Below are positions 7,949 through 14,838 of a stretch of DNA of 33,317 bases, in pieces. Made by a program: the position numbers and the translations under genes. Source of the DNA: Akkermansia sp. Its GTDB lineage: Bacteria; Verrucomicrobiota; Verrucomicrobiia; Verrucomicrobiales; Akkermansiaceae. Each line of letters starts with the position of its first letter. The first letter of the stretch is position 1. The DNA lies in assembly GCA_017399165.1 (NCBI GenBank), contig JAFQEF010000005.1:1-33317 (forward strand), in the 5' to 3' direction. The notes under the pieces are model-generated. The model made no database searches. It saw only the letters and a program-made list of their open reading frames with translations, and was not told the origin of the DNA.

Positions 7949-7977
7949 ATTATACAGCATATCCCCTAAAATGGCAA
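7949..7977 (-). promoter_or_regulatory. Promoter of the ActB-like gene
   Basis: On the minus strand, -35 TTGCCA (7972-7977), 17 bp, and a perfect -10 TATAAT (7949-7954). Only 8 nt separate the -10 from the ATG at 7940, so the mRNA is predicted to be leaderless or nearly so. Confidence 0.75.
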
Positions 7978-8030
7978 ATCCCAATTTGCAACGCAAATCG
8001 GGATTTTTTTGAACTGATAAGTTGATAAAA

Positions 8031-8378
8031 TCAGTTAGCCGTGCGGAACGCATTAATCAGGCTCTGCAAACCCTGTATTTGGTTGGTGCCGGCCTCCTTA
8101 ATACAGTCGCTGTACAACTTACCACCCTGCCAGTGGTTGAAAGTAAAGCGGCAAACATCGGGGATGGCGTTCTGGCTCTTGGCCACCTTCAAACGGCTGA
8201 AACCGCGGGTGAAATAATCGTACTCGCCATCGCAGCCGTAGTACTTCATCTTCGTAAGCTCATCGGAGTTAATCAGCGTAGTGGTGGTGGGCGTAAAAAG
8301 CTCTGTACGCGTTACCTCCTTTACTGCACAGGAGCTCAACCCCAATGCCAAAATCAATGCAGGAATCAATTTCTTCAT
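8031..8378 (-). CDS. Small predicted lipoprotein, unknown function
   Basis: The 115-residue protein has a short lipoprotein signal (MKKLIPALILALGLSSC). The mature part has three Cys and an aromatic core (YYGCDGEYDYFTRG, FNHWQGGKLYSDC) but no domain I recognise. It is alone between the ActB-like gene and the rpsB promoter and has its own promoter. A plus-strand frame over the same bases (8022-8465) lacks signal or family features and is rejected. Confidence 0.75.
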   Translation of the reverse strand: MKKLIPALILALGLSSCAVKEVTRTELFTPTTTTLINSDELTKMKYYGCDGEYDYFTRGFSRLKVAKSQNAIPDVCRFTFNHWQGGKLYSDCIKEAGTNQIQGLQSLINAFRTAN

Positions 8379-8387
8379 ACGCGCTGG

Positions 8388-8416
8388 CTTATAACATATC
8401 TCCGCCCCCTTGTCAA
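8388..8416 (-). promoter_or_regulatory. Promoter of the small lipoprotein gene
   Basis: On the minus strand, -35 TTGACA (8411-8416), 17 bp, -10 TATAAG (8388-8393). The -10 lies 9 nt before the ATG at 8378. Confidence 0.65.
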
Positions 8417-8578
8417 GATACGCGCCATAACAAACTTATTGTCATTTTTAGCAAATTTTGTATAGATAAGTCATTTTTGCTTATCTTTCCCTGCAAAATT
8501 TGCTAAGTAATATCCTTTCACACCCCGGAGGCAGCTTGGTAAAAGTGTAATTTTTTGAAAAGAATTACGTGAATTTGA

Positions 8579-8607
8579 TTGACAATGAGGGAGAAAAAGA
8601 GTATTCT
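8579..8607 (+). promoter_or_regulatory. Promoter of rpsB-tsf
   Basis: Perfect -35 TTGACA (8579-8584), 17 bp, -10 TATTCT (8602-8607). The start site should be near 8614. The in-frame TTG at 8579 is part of the -35 box and so not a start codon. Confidence 0.75.
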
Positions 8608-8613
8608 GCCTGC

Positions 8614-8722
8614 CCCTGCTGATGCTGCAATATCAACAACGGGAGGCTGGGGGCGAGAGCGCAGCACCTTCCACAAACACGTGTTTCCTGCTACAAGGTT
8701 ACACACAACATATACAAATACA
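8614..8722 (+). promoter_or_regulatory. Leader of rpsB, about 110 nt
   Basis: The predicted mRNA leader is much longer than at other genes in the window. It includes a G-rich block (about 8640-8665) and ends in an A/C-rich, SD-less stretch before the ATG. Ribosomal protein S2 is known to regulate its own operon through leader RNA in several bacteria. Whether this leader forms such a structure cannot be judged by eye. Confidence 0.4.
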
Positions 8723-9406
8723 ATGGTTAACGAACTCATTACAAAGATGGTGGAGGCCGGTGTACACTTTGGTCACCAGACCCGCAAGTGGCACCCCAAC
8801 ATGAAGAAGTACATTCTCACCCAGAAGAATGGTATCCACATCATCAACCTCGAGGAGACTGAGAAATGCCTCGACAAGGCCTGCGCTTTCCTCGGCGAGA
8901 AGGCCGCCAAGAACAAGAAGATCCTCTTCGTAGGCTGCAAGCGCCAGGCTCAGGAGGCTGTTAAGGAGGCCGCAGAGGCCACCGGTCAATACTACGTCAA
9001 CTTCCGTTGGCTCGGTGGTATGCTCACCAACATGAGCACCATCAAGAAGAGCATTGCCCGCCTCGACTACCTCGAGAACCTCGACAAGCAACCCGAGTAC
9101 AAGCAAATGTCCAAGAAGGAGCTCGCCTCCCTCGCTCGTGAGCGCGAGAAGCTGCAGCGCAACCTTCAGGGTATCCGCAACATGGGTGGTGCTCCCGACG
9201 TTATGGTAGCCATCGGTGCCGACCACGAGGACATCGCCATCCGCGAGGCCCACATCCTGGGCATCCCCGTTATCGTGCTGACCGACACGAACGCTGACCC
9301 CGACACCGTGGATTTCCCCATCCCCGGCAACGACGACGCTGTTCGCTCCATTCGCCTGATTCTCTCCGTACTCACGGAGGCTATCAACAACAACAAGGTT
9401 GCCTAA
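8723..9406 (+). CDS. rpsB: 30S ribosomal protein S2
   Basis: The 227-residue product matches S2 throughout: EAGVHFGHQTRKWHPNM near the N-terminus, GIHIINLEET, RWLGGMLTN, PDVMVAIGADHE and IPVIVLTDTNADPD. It binds the 16S rRNA on the small subunit and helps recruit S1. It is slightly shorter than the usual 240-250 residues, with a brief C-terminal tail. The start was set at ATG 8723 because upstream in-frame codons lie in the promoter and leader. Codon use is strongly biased to GAG, AAG and CTC, as expected for high expression. It is followed after 21 nt by tsf. Confidence 0.97.
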   Translation: MVNELITKMVEAGVHFGHQTRKWHPNMKKYILTQKNGIHIINLEETEKCLDKACAFLGEKAAKNKKILFVGCKRQAQEAVKEAAEATGQYYVNFRWLGGMLTNMSTIKKSIARLDYLENLDKQPEYKQMSKKELASLAREREKLQRNLQGIRNMGGAPDVMVAIGADHEDIAIREAHILGIPVIVLTDTNADPDTVDFPIPGNDDAVRSIRLILSVLTEAINNNKVA

Positions 9407-9427
9407 TCAACAATTTACATTACGACA

Positions 9428-10294
9428 ATGGCTGATATTACACCCCAGATGGTCAAAGAGCTGCGTCTTAAGACAGACGCCGGCATGATGGACTGCAAGA
9501 AGGCTCTCATGGAGTGCGACGGCGACATGGACGCCGCCGTTAAGTACCTGCGTGAGAAGGGTATCGCCAAGGCCGCCAAGAAGGCTGACCGCGAGGCTAA
9601 GGAAGGTGTTGTTACCACCATCGTAGAGGGTAAGGACGGCATCATCTTTGAGATCAACTGCGAGACAGACTTCTGCTCCAAGGGCGACAAGTTCCGTGCC
9701 CTCGTTGCAGAGATCGGCGCAGCCCTCAAGGCCTCTGCCGCCAAGACCCTTGACGAGGCTCTCAACGTTGCCATCAACGGCACCACGGTTGAGAAGTACC
9801 TGGCCGAGCAGTGTGCCGCCATCGGTGAGAACATGAAGTTCCGCAAATTTGCCCGCTACATGCTGGACGGCGAGGGCAGCATCGTCTCCTACATCCACAT
9901 GGGTGGCAAGGTGGGCGTGCTCCTTCAGGTTGCTTGCGGCAACGCCGCTACCGTAGCTGCAGAGAGCTTCCAGACCATGTGCAAGGACATCACCCTGCAC
10001 ATCGCCGCCTGCGCTCCCAAGAGCGTTGACTCCTCCTCCCTCGACCCCGCCTTCGTGGCAGAGGAGCAGGAGATTGCCAAGAATCAGCTCATCGCAGAGG
10101 GCAAGCCCGAGGCTCTGTTGGAGAAGATTCTCCCCGGCAAGCTCAAGGCCCTTTACAAGCAAAGCTGCCTCATGAGCCAGGAGTTCGTGAAGGACCCCTC
10201 CATCAGCGTAGAGAAGCTTGTGGCCAACATCGGCAAGGAGCTCGGCGACACCGTCACCGTGGTTTCCTTCGAGCGCTTCCAGCTCGGCGCCTGA
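9428..10294 (+). CDS. tsf: Translation elongation factor Ts
   Basis: The 288-residue protein is EF-Ts, the nucleotide-exchange factor of EF-Tu. An N-terminal UBA-like helix set is followed by AGMMDCKKALMECDGDMD, close to the family TGAGMMDCKKAL signature with Asp for Gly. The core signature EINCETDFCSKGDKF follows near residue 75. The length is normal. It is cotranscribed with rpsB, shares its biased codon use and ends in a strong terminator. The ATG has no Shine-Dalgarno sequence. Confidence 0.97.
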   Translation: MADITPQMVKELRLKTDAGMMDCKKALMECDGDMDAAVKYLREKGIAKAAKKADREAKEGVVTTIVEGKDGIIFEINCETDFCSKGDKFRALVAEIGAALKASAAKTLDEALNVAINGTTVEKYLAEQCAAIGENMKFRKFARYMLDGEGSIVSYIHMGGKVGVLLQVACGNAATVAAESFQTMCKDITLHIAACAPKSVDSSSLDPAFVAEEQEIAKNQLIAEGKPEALLEKILPGKLKALYKQSCLMSQEFVKDPSISVEKLVANIGKELGDTVTVVSFERFQLGA

Positions 10295-10320
10295 TAACCG
10301 CCTGACAACTCATCATTCCA

Positions 10321-10356
10321 AGAAGGGAACGCCACATGCGCGTTCCCTTCTTTTTT
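10321..10356 (+). terminator. Rho-independent terminator of rpsB-tsf
   Basis: A perfect 12-bp stem (10321-10332 with 10340-10351) has a 7-nt loop and is followed by a run of T. Confidence 0.9.
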
Positions 10357-10380
10357 GCTGCATGTTCTCTCTAAATTAAC

Positions 10381-10409
10381 TTGACAACATAACAATACGG
10401 ATGTAAATA
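10381..10409 (+). promoter_or_regulatory. Promoter of the small membrane protein gene
   Basis: -35 TTGACA (10381-10386), 17 bp, -10 TAAATA (10404-10409). Only 7 nt separate the -10 from the ATG at 10417, which predicts a leaderless mRNA. Confidence 0.65.
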
Positions 10410-10416
10410 CTTAACT

Positions 10417-10713
10417 ATGGACAATCAAGAAAAAATAAGCTCATATTTGGCAGGAATCTATACCCGTATAAGCGAACAGGTTGAGCTCCAAAAGGAGCAA
10501 AACGAGTGCTATAAGGCAGAACACTCAGAGGCCCGATTCTTTCGCCGCTTTATAATAGCTTGGCTTGTCGTAGGGTATTATATCGGTATCGCTTTTTATG
10601 TATGGATTTTATGGAAAGTAAAGCAACACGGATACGCCATCGGTTTAGCGGCGACCGCAATACTTATACATATGCTGATATACAAATATGCAGCCTCTAA
10701 TAACAACGATTAA
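10417..10713 (+). CDS. Small two-helix membrane protein, unknown function
   Basis: The 98-residue product has a soluble, charged N-terminal helix (about residues 1-42) and two membrane segments (about 43-65 and 70-90) ending in a polar tail. Topology is probably a hairpin with both ends on the same side. No family is recognised. It stands alone behind a consensus -35 box. Base composition is more AT-rich than the neighbouring rpsB-tsf. Confidence 0.65.
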   Translation: MDNQEKISSYLAGIYTRISEQVELQKEQNECYKAEHSEARFFRRFIIAWLVVGYYIGIAFYVWILWKVKQHGYAIGLAATAILIHMLIYKYAASNNND

Positions 10714-10928
10714 GGACATTATTCATTTATTATCATTACATACCGTTAATACAAGGTAGCGCAGCCCCCTGCGATAGAAATAAATTGCCTTTTATCTCTA
10801 GCAAGGCATCCATCTATTGTTACCGAAGTAATAAGTACATCCGCTCCCAAAACGGCAGCAAAACGGTCTTTATCTGTGCAGATACCGCTCAAACCGTGTG
10901 GGATATAGCAGAAAAGTTTTTGGAGTGA
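10714..10928 (+). pseudogene. Possible gene remnant, open frame without a start
   Basis: A frame stays open to a TGA at 10926-10928 and its last part reads like protein (SKTVFICADTAQTVWDIAEK). No ATG or promoter is visible at its head. It may be the 3' end of a broken gene or a chance frame. Nothing else is evident between 10714 and 10933. Confidence 0.25.
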
Positions 10929-10933
10929 TGAGC

Positions 10934-11230
10934 CTAATCTTGCAAGCGCTCAACCGCTTCGGCGTGGATAGATTCAAATACGCGCAAGTCGTGTTCCAGC
11001 GTGGCCAGTTCTTCCGTGGTAGGGAGGGCAAGGTTGCGGTGTTCTATGATGAAGCGGGTAAGATTTCGGAGAAACGTAGTGTGTTTTATAAGGTCGCGAG
11101 TGCGAGCCCTTCTCCCGATCCACCAGCCGTGGCGGATACGATCAATTTCGTTGCGAAGGAATTTCATCTCTCCCGAGCGGTGCAGAAAATACTCGCGCAA
11201 GGCTTGTGGCGGTGTCAGTTGCTTCTCCAT
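10934..11230 (-). CDS. Small helical protein, unknown function
   Basis: The 98-residue product is hydrophilic, charged and mostly helical (EQ/RE-rich, RNEIDRIRHGWWIGRRARTRD in the middle), with no signal or membrane segment. The minus strand was preferred over an overlapping plus-strand frame (10898-11260) because of its balanced composition and because a promoter lies exactly at its start. I do not recognise a family. Confidence 0.55.
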   Translation of the reverse strand: MEKQLTPPQALREYFLHRSGEMKFLRNEIDRIRHGWWIGRRARTRDLIKHTTFLRNLTRFIIEHRNLALPTTEELATLEHDLRVFESIHAEAVERLQD

Positions 11231-11236
11231 GCTTTG

Positions 11237-11264
11237 AAAATATTACGTTTTTCTTTCTAGTCAA
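11237..11264 (-). promoter_or_regulatory. Promoter of the gene at 10934-11230
   Basis: On the minus strand, -35 TTGACT (11259-11264), 16 bp, -10 TATTTT (11237-11242). Six nt separate the -10 from the ATG at 11230, again suggesting a leaderless mRNA. Confidence 0.5.
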
Positions 11265-11483
11265 TATTTAAAAAATACAACTTTTTTTATGTCAAAAGAG
11301 GATGTAGTGTTTTCGATAGGGGCCGATGGGAGTGCCGTATTTATGGTGTTCATTTGTGTTTGTAATCGGGTTGTATTATAAAGCTTTATTTATCATTATG
11401 GGGTACAAATGCTTTTTTACTGTACCCTGCACATGTACCCTATTTGCAATTATACGCTATAATATGCAGCGGGCAAGTGAAAA
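11265..11483. other. AT-rich intergenic stretch
   Basis: No gene or repeat was identified in this stretch. It is AT-rich and separates two leftward transcripts. Confidence 0.4.
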
Positions 11484-11526
11484 ATCATAAAGGCTTGCAA
11501 ATATGCCGATTGCAAGCCTTTATGAT
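11484..11526 (-). terminator. Terminator of the tRNA-Ser transcript
   Basis: A perfect 17-bp stem (11484-11500 with 11510-11526) with a 9-nt loop is followed on the minus strand by TTTT. It lies 24 nt past the tRNA 3' end. Confidence 0.8.
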
Positions 11527-11550
11527 ATTCTGTGAAAAGATAAAAAAACA

Positions 11551-11638
11551 CGGAGAGAGAGGGATTCGAACCCTCGGTGGCATTTCTGCCACGTTCGATT
11601 TCGAGTCGAGTGCCTTAGACCAACTCAGCCATCTCTCC
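11551..11638 (-). tRNA. tRNA-Ser(CGA)
   Basis: The 88-nt class II tRNA reads UCG codons. It has acceptor GGAGAGA/TCTCTCC, a D arm, an anticodon loop CTCGAAA with anticodon CGA, a long variable arm with stem TGGCA/TGCCA, and T arm GAGGG-TTCGAAT-CCCTC. The first anticodon-stem pair is a C-A mismatch (27-43). The discriminator base is G, and the CCA end is not encoded. It has its own promoter and terminator. Confidence 0.95.
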
Positions 11639-11654
11639 TGAAAGTGTTGGGGGT

Positions 11655-11683
11655 ATTATGGGAGGAAGCGGGGGGCTTGTCAA
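11655..11683 (-). promoter_or_regulatory. Promoter of tRNA-Ser
   Basis: On the minus strand, -35 TTGACA (11678-11683), 17 bp, -10 CATAAT (11655-11660), 16 nt before the mature tRNA 5' end. Confidence 0.7.
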
Positions 11684-11712
11684 GAGATTTTGTGTGAACA
11701 GACACATTTAGC

Positions 11713-11742
11713 TTGAGAGAGGGGGGCTTGTTATGCTAGAAT
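11713..11742 (+). promoter_or_regulatory. Promoter of the gene at 11772
   Basis: -35 TTGAGA (11713-11718), 18 bp, extended -10 TGCTAGAAT (-10 hexamer 11737-11742). The start site near 11749 falls after the GTG at 11745, which supports ATG 11772 as the start. Confidence 0.55.
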
Positions 11743-11771
11743 AGGTGAGCGAAAATTTTCTTGATAACGAT

Positions 11772-12785
11772 ATGAAGACAATACGAAAGATAGCGGGGAT
11801 GCTGTGCTTGGCAGCAGCAACAATTTTTGGCAGTGCCGAGGCCTTAGAGCTTAAGGATTTGCATTTGCCCATGACACGCGATGAAGCAGACAGCACGCTG
11901 AGCAAGGATTACAGCTTCAAGATATTGTCCGACAGCACGGTACGCCGCAGTTGGAAACTCAAGGGGCGCACGGTGCATGTGGACTTTAAGCTCAACCGCC
12001 AGGGGCAGGCACTTTGCATTGCGGTGGAGTACGCCAAACCGGCAGGCCGCAAGACGGTACACAATGATATCAAGGCAGTTACGGGTGGTAAGTCCAACTA
12101 CAAAAAACTGGGCAAGCCCAAAAAGAACACTAATACCTACGGCATGGAGCACGCGCTGGGTGCTAAGGTGAAGAGCGCAGACGGCAAGAGCACGGGCTGG
12201 ATTTTTGTGGAGCACAGCTCCGCCGCCCGCAAAAAATGCACGCGCTTTGTGTACTATGCCTCCAAGCCCTCCCGAGACCGCCTGAACCTGAGCGAGGCCA
12301 GAGAAGACGGCGGCTACACGGCCTTGGGCAGCTCGGGCGGCAATATTGATTTGTCTGCCTTGGTGGCAGATGAGGAGGACCGCCGCCGCACCACTGCCGT
12401 TGCCGCTGTAACCAAGCCCGACAAGAAGCGCCCCGTGTTGGCAGATACCCCGGAGGAGCCCGCCGTGGCTGTTAATGATGAGGAGGACGATTTCGGCGCA
12501 CCCGAGGCAGATACCGACTTGGAGGACGACAGCACGGAGAGCACGGAGGCTGTGGCTAAGGCAGATGCCGGCAAGGGTTTCCTGCCGGAGGGGGTATCTG
12601 CCCCGGTGCGGGAGCTGCTGGGTGGCCTGGGCTTGTCTGCCATGGTGGTAGATGTGCTCATAGTGGTTGTACCGCTGTTGTTGCTGTTCATTGTATGGCG
12701 AGTACTGGCAGGTAAGTGCCGTGCCAAAGCCCGCCAAAAGGCGTTTGACAGCATTATGAACAAGAAACCGGAACAAGACAAGTAA
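11772..12785 (+). CDS. Exported protein with C-terminal membrane anchor, unknown function
   Basis: The 337-residue product has a Sec signal (MKTIRKIAGMLCLAAATIFGSAEA). A globular part (about residues 25-165) and a long acidic linker rich in Asp, Glu and Ala (about 185-265) follow. One membrane helix (about 285-308) and a basic cytoplasmic tail (KCRAKARQKAFD) close the protein. This makes it a single-pass envelope protein with its bulk outside the inner membrane. No family is recognised. It is monocistronic, with a promoter at 11713-11742. Confidence 0.7.
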   Translation: MKTIRKIAGMLCLAAATIFGSAEALELKDLHLPMTRDEADSTLSKDYSFKILSDSTVRRSWKLKGRTVHVDFKLNRQGQALCIAVEYAKPAGRKTVHNDIKAVTGGKSNYKKLGKPKKNTNTYGMEHALGAKVKSADGKSTGWIFVEHSSAARKKCTRFVYYASKPSRDRLNLSEAREDGGYTALGSSGGNIDLSALVADEEDRRRTTAVAAVTKPDKKRPVLADTPEEPAVAVNDEEDDFGAPEADTDLEDDSTESTEAVAKADAGKGFLPEGVSAPVRELLGGLGLSAMVVDVLIVVVPLLLLFIVWRVLAGKCRAKARQKAFDSIMNKKPEQDK

Positions 12786-12790
12786 GGCAT

Positions 12791-12836
12791 TTACAATTTA
12801 CGATTTACGAATTACGATTTACGAATTTTTGAATTT
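12791..12836. repeat. Short AT-rich tandem repeat, TTTACGA-like units
   Basis: Several 7-8 bp units of the form (A)TTTACGA lie head to tail after the stop at 12785. The 10-mer TACGAATTAC inside it (12806-12815) also occurs in the intergenic regions at 30514-30523 and 33112-33121. Confidence 0.5.
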
Positions 12837-12840
12837 ATGC

Positions 12841-12866
12841 CCCTCGGCCACACGCCGGGGGGCAGT
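12841..12866 (+). terminator. Weak terminator-like hairpin
   Basis: A GC-rich inverted repeat (CCCCTCGGC with GCCGGGGGG) stands after the gene ending at 12785. No T-run follows, so it may be only a weak transcript end. Confidence 0.35.
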
Positions 12867-12918
12867 AGTAATAGGCCGAAAACTTCATGCACATAGCCCG
12901 TGCAGTCAAACTATCTGC

Positions 12919-12947
12919 TTGACCCACCGCTGATAAAAGAGTAGAAC
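12919..12947 (+). promoter_or_regulatory. Promoter of the lipoprotein gene at 12960
   Basis: -35 TTGACC (12919-12924), 17 bp, -10 TAGAAC (12942-12947), 12 nt before the ATG. Confidence 0.6.
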
Positions 12948-12959
12948 AAAACACCTCTT

Positions 12960-13475
12960 ATGTTGCGCAACATTATTCTCAGCACCGTCGCCTGCCTCAC
13001 GCTGGTACAATGCAACACACTCAAGTCTGACTGTGAAGCTGTAGCCGAGCGCGAGGCTCAGATTGCCCAAGAACAACCCGGGGACTATTACATAGGCCGC
13101 CGGTATTACATACCCTACACCCGTTTTTGGGGGTATTTGAGAGAACCCGGGCAGAGCTGGCGCACGGCTAAGTTGGTGATTATGGATGAGCAAACCTGCC
13201 GCCAGCCGGACCGCGGCATTGAGCCCCCGCTGAGCAACCCCGTGTTCGGCACAGACCACAATACGGAGTACATCATCCGTGGCAAATATACGGGTAAAGA
13301 GGCCTACGAGCCCAACACAAACCAAGCCCTGCCCGTGTTCCGGCTTACCGGGTACGAGGTAAAAGATAAGGAGCCCGGGTTCCTCTTTGTGCCATCCGAG
13401 AAATACACGATTAAGACCGTATCCATACGCCCGCAGCTCATGCCCACGCCGGAACAATGCGCGCAATGCCGATAA
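12960..13475 (+). CDS. Predicted lipoprotein, unknown function
   Basis: The 171-residue product has a lipoprotein-like signal ending in TLVQC. The mature part is rich in Tyr, Pro and Gly (YYIGRRYYIPYTRFWGYL) and ends in a CAQC pair. No known domain is seen. It lies 125 bp upstream of ftsA but has its own promoter, and another likely promoter stands between them, so a link to division is not shown. Confidence 0.7.
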   Translation: MLRNIILSTVACLTLVQCNTLKSDCEAVAEREAQIAQEQPGDYYIGRRYYIPYTRFWGYLREPGQSWRTAKLVIMDEQTCRQPDRGIEPPLSNPVFGTDHNTEYIIRGKYTGKEAYEPNTNQALPVFRLTGYEVKDKEPGFLFVPSEKYTIKTVSIRPQLMPTPEQCAQCR

Positions 13476-13515
13476 TATGACGCGCATTTACCGCGCACCA
13501 CGCCGCAAAATCTGC

Positions 13516-13521
13516 TATACT
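13516..13521 (+). promoter_or_regulatory. Likely extended -10 promoter of the fts cluster
   Basis: TGCTATACT gives an extended -10 (hexamer 13516-13521) with no good -35. It would give about 73 nt of leader before ftsA at 13601. Confidence 0.4.
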
Positions 13522-13600
13522 GCATGCAGAGAATCGCAGCAGCGCGCCGCAAGCATGCTCAAAACCGCATACAGCACCATATCGTCAATTTTCATTAACC

Positions 13601-14815
13601 ATGGCTCAGTCAAAGATTATCGTTGGTCTTGAAATGGGAACCACCAAAACCTGCATGGTGGTGGGGGAGATTCACCCGGACTCCACCGCTGCTATCATCG
13701 GGGTTGGCGAGGTGCCCAGTGCCGGTATTCGCAAGGGCGAGATTGCAGACATCAGCATGGCACGCCAATGCGTGTTCGATGCTTGGCAGTTGGCTCAAGA
13801 CCACTCGGATGTCGAGATTCTCAACGTCATTCTCTCCGTAACGGGTGAACATATTTACGGCGAAAACGGTCAGGGCTCCTTCCGCCTTCCGGATGATGAG
13901 GATATCATTGAATACGAGCACATTAAATATGCAAAGGAAAAAGCCCAAAAGATAGAGATTGCGGCAGACCGCTTTGTCATCAACCGAGAGATGGGCAATT
14001 TCAGCATCGATAACAGAGAAACCTCTCGCAACCCCGTGGGGCTCACCGGCCGCACGCTGGATGTTAAGTGCCACGTGATGCACGGCATTTTGACCCGCAT
14101 TCAAAACTACCTGATGTGTGCCCGCCAAGTGCCGCTGGAGGTAGAGGACGTTGTATTTGCCCCGCTGGCAACGGCGCAGGTAGTGCTGTCTCGCCAGCAA
14201 AAGGAGGCCGGGGCTCTGCTCATCGACATCGGCGGCGGCACGTCGGACTTCATTTGCTACAGCAACGGCGATATCGTTGCCAGTGGCTGCATACCCATGG
14301 GCGGCAACGCCATCAACAAGGATATCATGGACCAAAGCAGCCAGCCCATGACCAACAAGGCCGCAGAGGTGCTCAAATGCACGGAGGGCAACGCCTTCGG
14401 CGATGTGAAAGACACCTCCCCCGCCCACTACCGCAGCGAGCTGGGGCATGAGGTATCCATACAGCGTGGCTTGCTCAACAAAATTATCAGAGACCGTTTG
14501 GGCTCCATACTCTTACAGGTGAGAGACCACATCCCCCCGCAGGTGCTCTCTCAAAGCGGCATGACAGTGTATTTATCCGGCGGTACCAGTTTAATGCGCG
14601 GGCTGGATAACTTGGCACAATTCATTTTCAAAGTACCGGTACGCCAACCCCTGCCCCCCGGCACGGGGGAGGAATACTCCTACCTGGCAGACCCGCGCTA
14701 CTGCACCGCCATTGGGTTGATACGCTTTGCACAAATGTATGATGCCGCCGCTGCAGGAGGCTCCGGCCGCAGCTGGTGGCGCCGCCTGTTTAACTGGTTA
14801 CGCGGTAAACGCTAA
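13601..14815 (+). CDS. ftsA: FtsA-type actin-like division ATPase, paralogue 1
   Basis: The 404-residue protein has the actin/Hsp70 fold motifs of FtsA: phosphate-1 loop GTTKTCMVVGE (residues about 13-23), SVTGEHI, phosphate-2 loop DIGGGTSDF and the adenosine-side motif YLSGGTSLMRG. The 1C subdomain lies at about residues 85-170. The C-terminal SWWRRLFNWLRGKR is a basic amphipathic helix of the sort that anchors FtsA to the inner membrane. FtsA tethers FtsZ filaments at midcell. A second FtsA of identical length follows after 23 nt, then ftsZ, so the three are probably one transcript. No ftsQ or mur genes precede it. Confidence 0.9.
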   Translation: MAQSKIIVGLEMGTTKTCMVVGEIHPDSTAAIIGVGEVPSAGIRKGEIADISMARQCVFDAWQLAQDHSDVEILNVILSVTGEHIYGENGQGSFRLPDDEDIIEYEHIKYAKEKAQKIEIAADRFVINREMGNFSIDNRETSRNPVGLTGRTLDVKCHVMHGILTRIQNYLMCARQVPLEVEDVVFAPLATAQVVLSRQQKEAGALLIDIGGGTSDFICYSNGDIVASGCIPMGGNAINKDIMDQSSQPMTNKAAEVLKCTEGNAFGDVKDTSPAHYRSELGHEVSIQRGLLNKIIRDRLGSILLQVRDHIPPQVLSQSGMTVYLSGGTSLMRGLDNLAQFIFKVPVRQPLPPGTGEEYSYLADPRYCTAIGLIRFAQMYDAAAAGGSGRSWWRRLFNWLRGKR

Positions 14816-14838
14816 ACCCCATAGCCCCACGCACCGAG

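Noticed and set aside
8022..8465. 147-codon frame on the plus strand
   Set aside because: The minus strand has a lipoprotein signal and a consensus promoter. The plus frame has neither.
10898..11260. 120-codon frame on the plus strand
   Set aside because: The opposite frame is better balanced and has a promoter at its start. The call is not certain.
11844..12776. 310-codon frame on the minus strand
   Set aside because: It is antisense to the exported protein at 11772, which has a signal peptide, membrane helix and promoter. It is a GC-driven shadow.
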